In this document: one piece after another, positions 8,199 to 16,203 of the stretch
Position numbering within the stretch: the stretch's first letter is position 1
Layout: the number at the start of each line of letters is the position of its first letter
Assembly: GCA_964452575.1 (NCBI GenBank)
Contig: CAYVMN010000045.1
Span: 1-24,096 of the forward strand
Length of the DNA: 24,096 nt
Origin: CAYVMN01 sp964452575
GTDB lineage: Bacteria; Desulfobacterota; DSM-4660; Desulfatiglandales; Desulfatiglandaceae
Direction: 5' to 3'
Position numbers and translations under genes: made by a program
The notes under the pieces: generated by a model
What the model saw: only the letters and a program-made list of their open reading frames with translations
Told to the model about the DNA's origin: nothing
Databases searched by the model: none

Positions 8199-10316
8199 CT
8201 ATCCCCTCAAACCATCATGCGATGCCTTCCGGATCGTGCACAGCAATCCACGCAACAGATAGGTCCCGACCAGGCGAGCACAATATTCCTGCGTTGTCAA
8301 CCGATTGACATTCCACTCCCCTTCCCAGCCCGGGCTTGCCTGTATCCATTCTTTTCGGGTCTCCAGACTGATCACGGCAATGGCCTTCATTTGCCCCCGC
8401 GGGGATTCCAGGATAATCTCATCACCCTCCTCGATCTTGAATGCAACGGCGGTTTCAGGGTGAATGGCCACGTCCTGCACAAGGGCCATCTGCCGTAGCC
8501 AGGGTATGTGTCTCCCTTCGGAATGACGATAGACGGGTTTCCTACCGCCCGTGGTCAGGATCAGGGGGTATTTTTCGGCCAGCTCGGGTCGACTCAGGGG
8601 GCTCTCCGGAGACTCGGTGTAAAACGGTAGTGGATCCTCCCCAAGGTCTTGAAGCCTCTTGGAATAGAGCTCGATCTTACCTGAAGGGGTGTTGAATCCC
8701 CTTCTTTCATACTTGCGGTATACCATCGGAAAGGTGATCCTGCCTCGCCTGGCCACCTCATCAAAGCCGTTTCCCAAGGTCCTCACCCGGTAATCCATCA
8801 GCTCTTTTTCGCTCTTCCAGAAGTCGAGTCCCAATCTCTGGGCCAGCTCACAAAAAATGGTAATATCTGACTTACACTCTCCCACCTGGACTAGCCTTCG
8901 TTGAAAACCAATACTGTCATAGCTCTGTTGAAACGAGTCCTTCACATTGTCCCACTCCAGCCAGGTGGCAGCAGGTAATACGATATCGGCAATCTGTGCA
9001 GTTTCTGTAAGAAACAGATCGGTCACTGAGATAAAATCCATCTTAAGGAAAAGTCGCTTTATCCGATTGTGGTCGGCCATCTGAACCAGGGGATTGCTCC
9101 CCTGGATGTAAAGGGCCTTTAATGGATAGGGTTTTCCGGTCTCCATGCAGTCCATTATGCTCGGAATATGTGCCCCTGGGGTGAGCAGGGCGTCGTTCCC
9201 GCACAAGAGGGGGTATTCCTTAAACCCGAGCCGTTTTTGCAGTACATCATCCGGAATCAGATCTCTTCGTTCATAGTTGTCTCTCCATTGATCGGGGAAC
9301 CCGGCAGGCAGGAACATGTCGAAGACATTCGCACCGGGGACATCCACGTTTCCCGTGATCGCTGGGAGCATGCATATGGCCCGCGAGGTTTGAATGGTAT
9401 CAATGACCTGATCGATCCCGACACACTGGGTGATGCAGGACGGTCCATTGGTGGCATACACCCTGGCTGCTTCATGTATTTTCTGGGCAGGGACATGGGT
9501 GATCTCCTCTACCCGCGCTAATGGGTATTCGGCTGCCCGATCGCAAAGCGCGTCAAACCCGATCGTCCATTTGCCCACGAAGGGCTTGTCGTAAAGGCCT
9601 TCGGTGATGATCACGTTAATCATGCCCATGGCCAGCGCTGCATCTGTGCCGGGCCGTAGCTGCAGGAATAGATCGGCCTTGGAGGCGATCGGCGTAAGGA
9701 TTGGATCCACGACGATTAGCCTTGCCCCCCTGGCCTTTGCCTCCATGATCCGCATGGCCTTAATCGACCAGCAGTTGGGAGGGTTGGATGCCCAGATCAA
9801 TATGCAGTTGGTATGGTCGTGATCGGCATGCTCCATGATCTCGCCCCCGTAAGTGAGTACGCTGGATGTACACCTGGGAAAGAAGCACTGGGCCATGCCC
9901 GGTTCATACCAGTTGGGGGCCCCGAAGGTGTTAATGAACCCCACGTAGATGGGGAACCACCCCCTACAGGTGCCGTGCCCGAAGACGATCGACTCAGGGC
10001 CATAGGTCTCCTTGAGCCCGTTCAGATTGGAGGCGATTTCGTCCAGGGCCTCATCCCAGGAGATCCGGGCCCACTTCCCTTCCCCCCGATTGCCAGTCCG
10101 TTTGAGGGGATAGAGAAGGCGTTCAGGATGGTAGGTGAACTGCGTAATGGCCAGTCCTTTTGCGCACATCATCCCTTTGTTATGGGGTGAATCAGGATCC
10201 CCTTCCACCTTGATCACCCGCCCGTCTTTCACATATGCCAGCACATCACAGCTCATGTGACAATGCTGACAGGCAGTTTTTTCTATGGTCACCTCATCTC
10301 TCTTGCGAAACGCCAT
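8199..10316 (-). CDS. Molybdopterin (bis-MGD) oxidoreductase, DMSO reductase superfamily
   Basis: A 705-residue catalytic subunit. An N-terminal [4Fe-4S] motif uses Cys16, Cys19, Cys23 and Cys51 (CQHCHMSC...CAKG), followed by the Mo/W-bisPGD fold and a C-terminal dinucleotide-binding domain (LTTGGRKPVYRHSEG region and the RLTT segment near the end). Cys144 in QCFFPR sits where this superfamily places the metal ligand, so a cysteine-ligated Mo or W is likely. There is no twin-arginine signal, so it should be cytoplasmic. It could be a formate dehydrogenase-, polysulfide/thiosulfate reductase-, transhydroxylase- or acetylene hydratase-like enzyme; the sequence alone does not settle this. AAGGAG precedes ATG 10316. 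It pairs with the ferredoxin 2 bases downstream. Confidence 0.92.
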   Translation of the reverse strand: MAFRKRDEVTIEKTACQHCHMSCDVLAYVKDGRVIKVEGDPDSPHNKGMMCAKGLAITQFTYHPERLLYPLKRTGNRGEGKWARISWDEALDEIASNLNGLKETYGPESIVFGHGTCRGWFPIYVGFINTFGAPNWYEPGMAQCFFPRCTSSVLTYGGEIMEHADHDHTNCILIWASNPPNCWSIKAMRIMEAKARGARLIVVDPILTPIASKADLFLQLRPGTDAALAMGMINVIITEGLYDKPFVGKWTIGFDALCDRAAEYPLARVEEITHVPAQKIHEAARVYATNGPSCITQCVGIDQVIDTIQTSRAICMLPAITGNVDVPGANVFDMFLPAGFPDQWRDNYERRDLIPDDVLQKRLGFKEYPLLCGNDALLTPGAHIPSIMDCMETGKPYPLKALYIQGSNPLVQMADHNRIKRLFLKMDFISVTDLFLTETAQIADIVLPAATWLEWDNVKDSFQQSYDSIGFQRRLVQVGECKSDITIFCELAQRLGLDFWKSEKELMDYRVRTLGNGFDEVARRGRITFPMVYRKYERRGFNTPSGKIELYSKRLQDLGEDPLPFYTESPESPLSRPELAEKYPLILTTGGRKPVYRHSEGRHIPWLRQMALVQDVAIHPETAVAFKIEEGDEIILESPRGQMKAIAVISLETRKEWIQASPGWEGEWNVNRLTTQEYCARLVGTYLLRGLLCTIRKASHDGLRG

Positions 10317-10361
10317 ACTGTCTCCTTGTAGGATTAAACGCTGGGGGAGAATCTGAGCCGG

Positions 10362-11147
10362 TCAGTCGGAGGCATGCGTGAACAAGGAAGAAGAGAACTC
10401 CTGGGGTATATCGAGCAATTCAGCAGACAATGCACCCCGACGACAGACCGGGCATAAATCTACCACGTCTCCATAGTCCTTTAAGGTCCCGGCCCTCTCT
10501 TCTAACTGTCTCCAGTAGATGTCGGTGGTCATATTTGAATGACAATGGGAACACCTTTTCATTGCAAAGGTCCTTTCCCAGATGATCCGTTGGCCTTCCG
10601 ACTCCGACATCTTTATGAAGCCTGTGGGACACACGAGCGAACAGGCGCCGCAGCCGATACAGTCTTTTGGTGATACCTCAACGTGGGGTTCAGCGCCTTC
10701 CTTCCTCGTAGCAAGTTGCAGTGCCTTTGCCCCGACCGCCTCCCGGCAGACCCGAACACATAGACTGCAGAGGATGCAATTGCTTTCCGTCTCGGTCGAG
10801 GGGGTTGTTTCAATGCCCAGGTCCGCTGCCATCTCCTGAACCGCTCTTGAAGCCGGTGCCTTCTTCATCAAGAATCTGACCCGTGAGCTGCGGGCCTCCA
10901 AGACCCTGTTAGAGCCGGTCCAGACCTCCATTTCCCCTTCTATTGGGAAATTGCAGGAGGTTGTCAAAAAAGGCTCGGCCCCTTGACAGCCAATTTCTAC
11001 AATGCATATGCGACATGCGCCGGCAGGGCTTAAGGCATCATGGTGACACAGGGTAGGGATATGAAAACCCGCGTCCCTTGCAACGGCCAGAATTGTTGCC
11101 CCTTTATCTCCACTGACCTTCTGGCCATCCATAAGCAGTTCTATCAT
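10362..11147 (-). CDS. NuoG/HydA-N-terminus-like [2Fe-2S]/2x[4Fe-4S] protein
   Basis: A 261-residue electron-transfer protein. The N-terminal [2Fe-2S] ferredoxin domain has Cys34, Cys45, Cys48 and Cys65, as in NuoG and FeFe-hydrogenases. The His-Cys3 [4Fe-4S] segment that normally follows is not recognisable: residues 91-121 contain no Cys or His. Two [4Fe-4S] motifs then appear, Cys124/127/130/134 and Cys163/166/169/173. A C-terminal tail holds two extra CxxC pairs (Cys199/202 and Cys232/235) that look like a zinc ribbon or a further metal site. AAGGAGACC precedes ATG 11147. It lies between the two molybdenum enzymes and may be an electron hub for one or both; no NuoE/NuoF partner is in the window. 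Confidence 0.88.
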   Translation of the reverse strand: MIELLMDGQKVSGDKGATILAVARDAGFHIPTLCHHDALSPAGACRICIVEIGCQGAEPFLTTSCNFPIEGEMEVWTGSNRVLEARSSRVRFLMKKAPASRAVQEMAADLGIETTPSTETESNCILCSLCVRVCREAVGAKALQLATRKEGAEPHVEVSPKDCIGCGACSLVCPTGFIKMSESEGQRIIWERTFAMKRCSHCHSNMTTDIYWRQLEERAGTLKDYGDVVDLCPVCRRGALSAELLDIPQEFSSSLFTHASD

Positions 11148-11188
11148 TTCGGTCTCCTTAACAAACAGGGCCCATTCCTGGTTAAGGT

Positions 11189-12070
11189 CTAAGCGTCTTT
11201 CCCTCCTGTGGCCAATTCCCTTGCCTGCCTCAGGGCATCCAGGGTGAGTTTTTCCACCAGGGCCTTCCGGTAGGCGGCAGAGCCTCGAACATCAGTAAGG
11301 GGTTGAGCTGCCTCACTGGCCTTCTTGGCTGCCTTGTCCAATATATCGTCTGTCAGCTCCTTTCCCCGCATGAACTCTTCGGCCGCCGATGCCCGAACAG
11401 GTGTTGGGGCCACTGCCCCCAGGGCAATCCGGGCCCTCTTACAAGAGGTGCCTGCATCCTCCAGAACCAGACTGGCAGCAACGCCAACCAGGGCCAGATC
11501 CATCCCCTCGCTTCGCTTGAATTTGACATAGGCCGCCCCTGCACGAGGAGGAAGATGAGGGATTTGAATTTCGGTTAGCACATCCCCTCTTCCGAGTACG
11601 GTCTCGCCCGGACCCGTAAACATTTCTTCAACTGCAACGGTGCGCTCTCCCTCTGACCCTTGTATCCTGACCTTTGCCCCAAGGACCATGAGGGGTGGGG
11701 CCGTATCCGCTGAAGGGGCTGCATTGCAAAGGTTGCCCCCTATGGTAGCCAGGTGGCGAATGGAATAGGAGGCCATCTCTGAACAGGCAGTTGACAGAAC
11801 CCGGCATTTCTCCTTGGCGAGCGCCGAGGACTCGATCTCATGCAAGGTGGTGGTACCGCCAACGGCCAGGCCATTCCCGGTATCCTTGATGTAGGTCAGG
11901 TTTAACCCCTTCAGGTCTATTACATACTCTGGTGCGATCTCTCTGGACTTCATTTTGACCAACAGATCGGTGCCCCCTGCCATCAGAACTGCCCCCTCGG
12001 GATATCTGGCGAGGATCTCGCCTATCTGTGACAGACCCTTGGGGATGAAATAATTAAAGTTCTTCACCAT
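11189..12070 (-). CDS. Xanthine dehydrogenase family FAD-binding subunit (CoxM/XdhB-like)
   Basis: A 293-residue FAD subunit of a three-subunit Mo-hydroxylase. The FAD pyrophosphate-binding segments are clear: AGGTDL at residues 31-36 and TIGGNLCNAAPSAD at about 109-122, followed by the CO dehydrogenase flavoprotein C-terminal domain. Its length leaves no room for the extra iron-sulfur loop found in 4-hydroxybenzoyl-CoA reductase beta subunits. It passes electrons from the [2Fe-2S] clusters to NAD+ or another acceptor. GGGAGGGT lies immediately before ATG 12070. It follows the Mo subunit by 42 bases. Confidence 0.93.
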   Translation of the reverse strand: MVKNFNYFIPKGLSQIGEILARYPEGAVLMAGGTDLLVKMKSREIAPEYVIDLKGLNLTYIKDTGNGLAVGGTTTLHEIESSALAKEKCRVLSTACSEMASYSIRHLATIGGNLCNAAPSADTAPPLMVLGAKVRIQGSEGERTVAVEEMFTGPGETVLGRGDVLTEIQIPHLPPRAGAAYVKFKRSEGMDLALVGVAASLVLEDAGTSCKRARIALGAVAPTPVRASAAEEFMRGKELTDDILDKAAKKASEAAQPLTDVRGSAAYRKALVEKLTLDALRQARELATGGKDA

Positions 12071-12112
12071 ACCCTCCCATGATTGAGGTCTGCTGTTCAG
12101 CCCCTTCTGCAG

Positions 12113-14422
12113 TTACGACCGATGCCTGTGCGTCTGTATCGCCTCAAACACCTTTTCGCGGGTGATGGGCAACTGCCGAAAGCGAATGCCGATTGCGTCA
12201 TAGATCGCATTGGCAATGGCCGGGGCTGTTGGTACCATGGCCGGCTCTCCCAGCCCCTTGGCACCATAAGGTCCTGTGGGTTCATTGGATTCCACCAGGA
12301 TGACCTTGACCGGTGGCATATCCATGGGCGAGGTCACTTTATAATCCGTTAGATTCAAATTGAGGTACTGACCGGTCCTGGGATCCATCTGAATCCCTTC
12401 CCAAAAGGCATAGCCAATACCCATATGCACCCCGCCCTGCACCTGTCCCTCAGAGAGGAGCGGGTTTACGACCTTTCCCAGGTCGTGTGCTGCAACGAAG
12501 TTAATTACCTTCGCAGCACCCGTCTCCATATCCACCTCAACCTCGGCAAAATGGACCTCGAAGGGCGGCGCGTTGGTCACCGGTGAGAAGCTCCCTCGCC
12601 CCATGACCTGATGGGTTATCTGACCGTGGATCATCCCCACGGCCACATCTGCCAGGGAAATGCTGGCTGACGGCGAGCCCTTTACATAGATCTTTCGGTC
12701 TTTCATCTCGAGATCTTCTGGTCTGGCCTCCAGGCGCTTGGCCGCCTCATGAATTAGTTGGCCCTTGGCCTCTTCGGCCGCCATCTTGACAGCCATTCCC
12801 CCCAGGTAGGTCTGCCGGCTGCTGTGGGTCCCCATGTCATAGGGTGTAGTGTCTGTATCCCCCGGATCCACCACTGATATGTCCTCCACAGGCACCCCCA
12901 GGACCTCTGCAGCAATCTGGGCCAGGACCGTATCGCTACCCTGCCCCAGATCAACGACACCCGTTAGCAGACTAAAAGACCCGTCTTCATTGACTTTTAT
13001 AAAGGCAGAAGAGAGCTCATTGACAAAGGGTTTTACCCCGGTATTGTGCGTCCCCAGGGCTACCCCAACGCCGCGGCGGTACCGGCCCTCCCCCTTTTTT
13101 GCCTGCCGTTTCTTTTTCCACTCCATGGCCTCGGCACCTTTGGTGAGGCACCCTGGAATACCCACACTCCCCAGCGTTATCTTGCTTATGGGGTCAAAGT
13201 CTCCGAGTCTTCTGTGATTCTTGAGCCTGATTTCTACCGGATCAATCCTCAGTTTTTCGGCGATTTCGTCGATCATACTCTCGGTGGCAAAGGATTGCTG
13301 AGGAGTCCCGAAACCGCGCATCGCGGCGGCAACTGGGGTGTTGCAGTAGACACACTTGCCGGTGTAGCGGACGTTCGGCGTGCGGTATAGCATAATCCAT
13401 CTATGGCCGGTAGTGAGCGTGACCTTGCCTCCAGCGGCACAGTATGCCCCGGTGTTTAAGACTGCCTTCATCTCTCGGGCAACAAAGGTCCCGTCCTTCT
13501 TTACCCCATACTTGAGGTCAACAACGTGACAATGACGCACGCGAGTAGAGCTGAATTCTTCTTCTCTGGTGTTGACCAGGCGGACCGGCCTCCTGGCCTT
13601 CTTGGAGAGGAGGGCACACAGGATTTCGTCGAAAAGATCGTTCTTGCCGCCAAAGCCACCCCCTATGTGAGGGCGGGTAACCCGAATCTTGTTAAGGGGC
13701 ATATTGAGGATCTTGCCAAGCAAGACCCTGACATTAAAGGTACCCTGGGTGCTCGAGATCACATGAAGCTTACCGTTGCTGTCAAATTGCGCGATATTGC
13801 AGTGCGGCTCCAGGGGGGCGTGCTGTTGCATCTGGGTCCGGTAGGTATTCTCAAAGATATGGTCAGCCTCGGCAAATCCCTCTTCCACATTCCCCAGATC
13901 CCATCTGACCTCTCTTACCAGGTTGTTTTCCATATCGTGTATCCTGGGGGCACCCGGGGACAGGGCCTCCAGGGGATCAAGTACAAATGGAAGCTCTTCA
14001 TACTCGACCTTTATGTGTTCCAGGGCCTCTTCGGCCAGATCCAGGCTGGTGGCGGCCACTGCGGCGACCTTGTCTCCCACGTAACGGACCTTTTCGTCAA
14101 AGATGTATTCATCCGCCGGCAGACGTTCTTCATCGATTGGTTCCCTGTAATAGCTGTTATAGGCCACCCGAGGGACGTTCTTGTGACAAATTACCGCCTT
14201 GACACCATGCAACCTTTCGGCCCTACTGGTGTTGATATCCAGGATCCGCGCATGGGGAAATGGGCTCCTCAAGACCTTTGCGTAGAGCATGCCGGGAATC
14301 TTGAGGTCTGCGGTATACCTTGCCATCCCCGTGGCCTTTGCCACGGTATCAAGCTGAGGCATGGATCTGCCTACTATCGAAAGGGCAGGTTGCTGCAAAG
14401 GGGCAGCACTTGGATCCGTCAT
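12113..14422 (-). CDS. Xanthine dehydrogenase family Mo-cofactor-binding subunit (CoxL/XdhA-like)
   Basis: About 769 residues; the catalytic subunit of a Mo-hydroxylase that adds a water-derived OH to a carbon centre, usually in an N-heterocycle, aldehyde or aromatic thioester. The domains are the aldehyde oxidase a/b hammerhead, then the Mo-binding domain with GGGFGGK, AMRGFGTPQ, and the catalytic-Glu motif GAKGLGEPA near the C-terminus. It lacks the AYxCSFR loop of true CO dehydrogenases. ATG 14422 is preferred because GGGGGTGA lies 6 bases upstream; an ATG at 14449 would add nine residues with no good site. The stop is TAA at 12113. The three subunits lie in the order S-L-M. The substrate is not known. 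Confidence 0.93.
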   Translation of the reverse strand: MTDPSAAPLQQPALSIVGRSMPQLDTVAKATGMARYTADLKIPGMLYAKVLRSPFPHARILDINTSRAERLHGVKAVICHKNVPRVAYNSYYREPIDEERLPADEYIFDEKVRYVGDKVAAVAATSLDLAEEALEHIKVEYEELPFVLDPLEALSPGAPRIHDMENNLVREVRWDLGNVEEGFAEADHIFENTYRTQMQQHAPLEPHCNIAQFDSNGKLHVISSTQGTFNVRVLLGKILNMPLNKIRVTRPHIGGGFGGKNDLFDEILCALLSKKARRPVRLVNTREEEFSSTRVRHCHVVDLKYGVKKDGTFVAREMKAVLNTGAYCAAGGKVTLTTGHRWIMLYRTPNVRYTGKCVYCNTPVAAAMRGFGTPQQSFATESMIDEIAEKLRIDPVEIRLKNHRRLGDFDPISKITLGSVGIPGCLTKGAEAMEWKKKRQAKKGEGRYRRGVGVALGTHNTGVKPFVNELSSAFIKVNEDGSFSLLTGVVDLGQGSDTVLAQIAAEVLGVPVEDISVVDPGDTDTTPYDMGTHSSRQTYLGGMAVKMAAEEAKGQLIHEAAKRLEARPEDLEMKDRKIYVKGSPSASISLADVAVGMIHGQITHQVMGRGSFSPVTNAPPFEVHFAEVEVDMETGAAKVINFVAAHDLGKVVNPLLSEGQVQGGVHMGIGYAFWEGIQMDPRTGQYLNLNLTDYKVTSPMDMPPVKVILVESNEPTGPYGAKGLGEPAMVPTAPAIANAIYDAIGIRFRQLPITREKVFEAIQTHRHRS

Positions 14423-14509
14423 AGAATCACCCCCTTTTTTGTCGTTCATTTTAGCTCTTAGGACCCCATAGCGACCTTTACCAGGGCCGGGAAAGGGACG
14501 GCCGGGGAC

Positions 14510-14974
14510 CTATACATCCGATACATCCAACACGGCTTCCACGATCTTTGTATAGCCCGTACAACGGCAGAAGTTACCTACGAGAGTTCGCCTAACCTCG
14601 GCCTCGGTGGGCCTGGGTGTTTCGTCCAGAAATGCCTTGGCCGTGAGGATCATGCCCGGCGTGCAGAAGCCACACTGGATGGCCCCCTTTTCAACAAATG
14701 ACCTCTGTATGGGATGCAATGTCTCCCCGTCAGAGATCCCTTCAATGGTGAGGATATCCTGGCCCTGCACAGCCACGGCCAGGATCAGGCAGGCATTTAC
14801 AGGCCTGCCGTTAATGAGAACGATGCACGAGCCGCACTCTCCTCGGCCACACCCCTCCTTTGCACCGGTAAGGTCAAGGCGGTCGCGCAACACCTGGAGC
14901 AGGGTCTCCCGTGATTCTGCTTCCAGGGGGTAGGTTTCACCATTAACCTTGAGGGTTATTTGATGTCTTTCCAT
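14510..14974 (-). CDS. Xanthine dehydrogenase family [2Fe-2S] subunit (CoxS/XdhC-like small subunit)
   Basis: A 154-residue two-cluster iron-sulfur subunit. The plant-ferredoxin-type cluster is bound by Cys42, Cys47, Cys50 and Cys62 (GCGRGECGSC), and the family-specific second cluster by Cys101, Cys104, Cys136 and Cys138 (CGFCTPG ... CRCTGY). Length and spacing are typical. It relays electrons from the Mo site to FAD. AAAGGAGAATGGG precedes ATG 14974. It is the second gene of the long operon, 68 bases after the cyclase gene and 87 bases before the Mo subunit. Confidence 0.95.
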   Translation of the reverse strand: MERHQITLKVNGETYPLEAESRETLLQVLRDRLDLTGAKEGCGRGECGSCIVLINGRPVNACLILAVAVQGQDILTIEGISDGETLHPIQRSFVEKGAIQCGFCTPGMILTAKAFLDETPRPTEAEVRRTLVGNFCRCTGYTKIVEAVLDVSDV

Positions 14975-15042
14975 CCCATTCTCCTTTCAGGAGTGGCCCC
15001 TTTTGGGGAGGGGCCTTGGGTGAGGCAATATAGTCTTGACGG

Positions 15043-15792
15043 CTAGTCGATCCAGGCCACCAAACGGCACATGGCCGCCTCCCCCCCCTCAAAACGCCAG
15101 GGGAAGCACCCGATCTTGCACCTGACTGTACCCACCTTGTCCAGGTCGCCGCCAGCGTTTTCTACATGGATGATGTTCTTTGGGAAAGGGATCCGGTGCA
15201 TGCAAAACAGATGTTCTTCTGGGAAGAGTTCGTCTACATCCTTGCCCATCCGTTTTTCATACTGTTTCCGGATATCCATCCGCCTGGTCCGGATCGAGGT
15301 ATTCATGGGATGATCCCCTGAACCGCAGTCGAAGGCGGTAAACTTGAACTCCATCTCAGCAATCCAGTTTGCCATTTCAAGGTAGCCACCGGGATGCTTG
15401 CACATGTAAGTCTCCTCGTTCATATCCGGACCACCGGTGTAATAGCGCATCCACCCGGTATGGTAGAGCAATATATCGCCCTTCTTCACATCGATCTTTT
15501 TGGTGATGTGTTCAGGTTTTATGATATCGAACTCCCCCACCTCATCGCTTATGTCCACAATCACCCCATCTCCGTAAAGCTGTTCCAGGGGGATGCTGGC
15601 GATATCGCCTCTACCTCCAAGATGCATGGGGGCGTCCAGGTGGGTCCCCATATGGAGGGTGGTCTCAATCTTCTGACTCACCACCCCCACGTCCTGCAAT
15701 CGCTGCCAGTAGTATATCTTTGCAGATGGATACCCTGACCACGGCGGTGTGTGGATGTTCCAAAGATGGCTCAGGTCTACAAGTCTGGTCAT
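15043..15792 (-). CDS. Cyclase-family metal-dependent hydrolase (kynurenine formamidase-like)
   Basis: A 249-residue member of the cyclase family, which includes bacterial kynurenine formamidase and isatin hydrolase. The metal-binding motif HMGTHLDAPMH is at residues 47-57, giving ligands His47, His51, Asp53 and His57; a later acidic/His cluster (FDCGSGDHP) completes the usual site. Family members open amide, lactone or isatin-like rings, usually with Zn or Mn. As first gene of the operon, directly before a Mo-hydroxylase, it may hydrolyse a cyclic or amide intermediate (inference). A strong ribosome binding site, AAAGGAGGA, lies before ATG 15792. No signal peptide is seen. Confidence 0.9.
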   Translation of the reverse strand: MTRLVDLSHLWNIHTPPWSGYPSAKIYYWQRLQDVGVVSQKIETTLHMGTHLDAPMHLGGRGDIASIPLEQLYGDGVIVDISDEVGEFDIIKPEHITKKIDVKKGDILLYHTGWMRYYTGGPDMNEETYMCKHPGGYLEMANWIAEMEFKFTAFDCGSGDHPMNTSIRTRRMDIRKQYEKRMGKDVDELFPEEHLFCMHRIPFPKNIIHVENAGGDLDKVGTVRCKIGCFPWRFEGGEAAMCRLVAWID

Positions 15793-16056
15793 TCTTCTTC
15801 CTCCTTTTGAATGAGTTTATGACTGCCTTATGGCAGATTCCCGCTAAAACCTGGAAACCGATGCCAGTATAAGACCAAGGCTACCATACCTTTGTATTTC
15901 CATCACTTGTCCTTAGGCACCAAATCCTCGCGATAGCAATCGGAGTGAGTCGCCTAAGGCGAGAGGGATTATGGATGGAACCCAGCTACCTGTCAAGGGA
16001 GAAACCTTGCTCCTATGAGGGCTATCTAAGCGGAAAGAGGAAGGGGGATTTGGGGG
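15793..16056. other. Intergenic region between divergent operons
   Basis: This stretch separates the minus-strand catabolic operon from the plus-strand thiamine locus and must hold the start of the catabolic operon unless that lies elsewhere. No coding gene is supported. It holds nested inverted repeats (15911-15962, listed separately). On the minus strand a TATACT lies at about 15872-15877, but no good -35 element goes with it, so no promoter is called. Confidence 0.4.
15911..15962. repeat. Nested inverted repeats upstream of the catabolic operon
   Basis: CCTTAGGC at 15911-15918 is an exact reverse complement of GCCTAAGG at 15952-15959. The second arm is also the core of a shorter perfect palindrome, TCGCCT-A-AGGCGA, at 15950-15962. 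The two structures are mutually exclusive as hairpins in RNA, and the short palindrome could instead be a protein operator. They lie 120-170 bases upstream of the first gene of the minus-strand operon. A regulatory role is inference only. Confidence 0.35.
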
Positions 16057-16085
16057 TTGACACAGTGAGAAAGATACCTTATTAA
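16057..16085 (+). promoter_or_regulatory. Sigma-70-type promoter of the thiamine locus
   Basis: A perfect -35 box TTGACA at 16057-16062 is followed after 17 bases by TATTAA at 16080-16085 (4 of 6 to the -10 consensus). Transcription would begin about 10 bases before the TPP aptamer starts at 16102, which is the expected arrangement for a riboswitch-controlled transcript. Confidence 0.6.
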
Positions 16086-16101
16086 TACTAAAGTGATTTA
16101 T

Positions 16102-16182
16102 ATCTTTTCGGGGTGGCTTTCTTAGCCTGAGATCATACCCTTTGAACCTGATCTGGGTAATTCCAGCGTAGGGAAACAAGAT
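16102..16182 (+). promoter_or_regulatory. TPP riboswitch (THI element)
   Basis: The conserved THI-box blocks are present in order: GGGGTG, CCTGAGA, ATACCC, GAACCTGATCTGG, and CCAGCGTAGGGAAA. The P1 stem closes between ATCTT at 16102-16106 and AAGAT at 16178-16182. It senses thiamine pyrophosphate and lies upstream of thiW-thiD, followed by an intrinsic terminator at 16204-16238, so control is by transcription attenuation. The downstream genes, a thiamine-precursor transporter and a ThiD-ThiN enzyme, fit this ligand. Confidence 0.95.
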
Positions 16183-16203
16183 CGGATGTTGGGTTGGTTC
16201 ATT

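Noticed and set aside
13526..14461. A 311-residue open frame on the plus strand.
   Set aside because: It lies entirely opposite the Mo-hydroxylase large subunit, has no family features, and is a typical shadow of GC-rich coding DNA.
12113..14974. Calling the Mo-hydroxylase a CO dehydrogenase.
   Set aside because: The AYxCSFR active-site loop of form I CO dehydrogenase is not present; AMRGFG is found instead.
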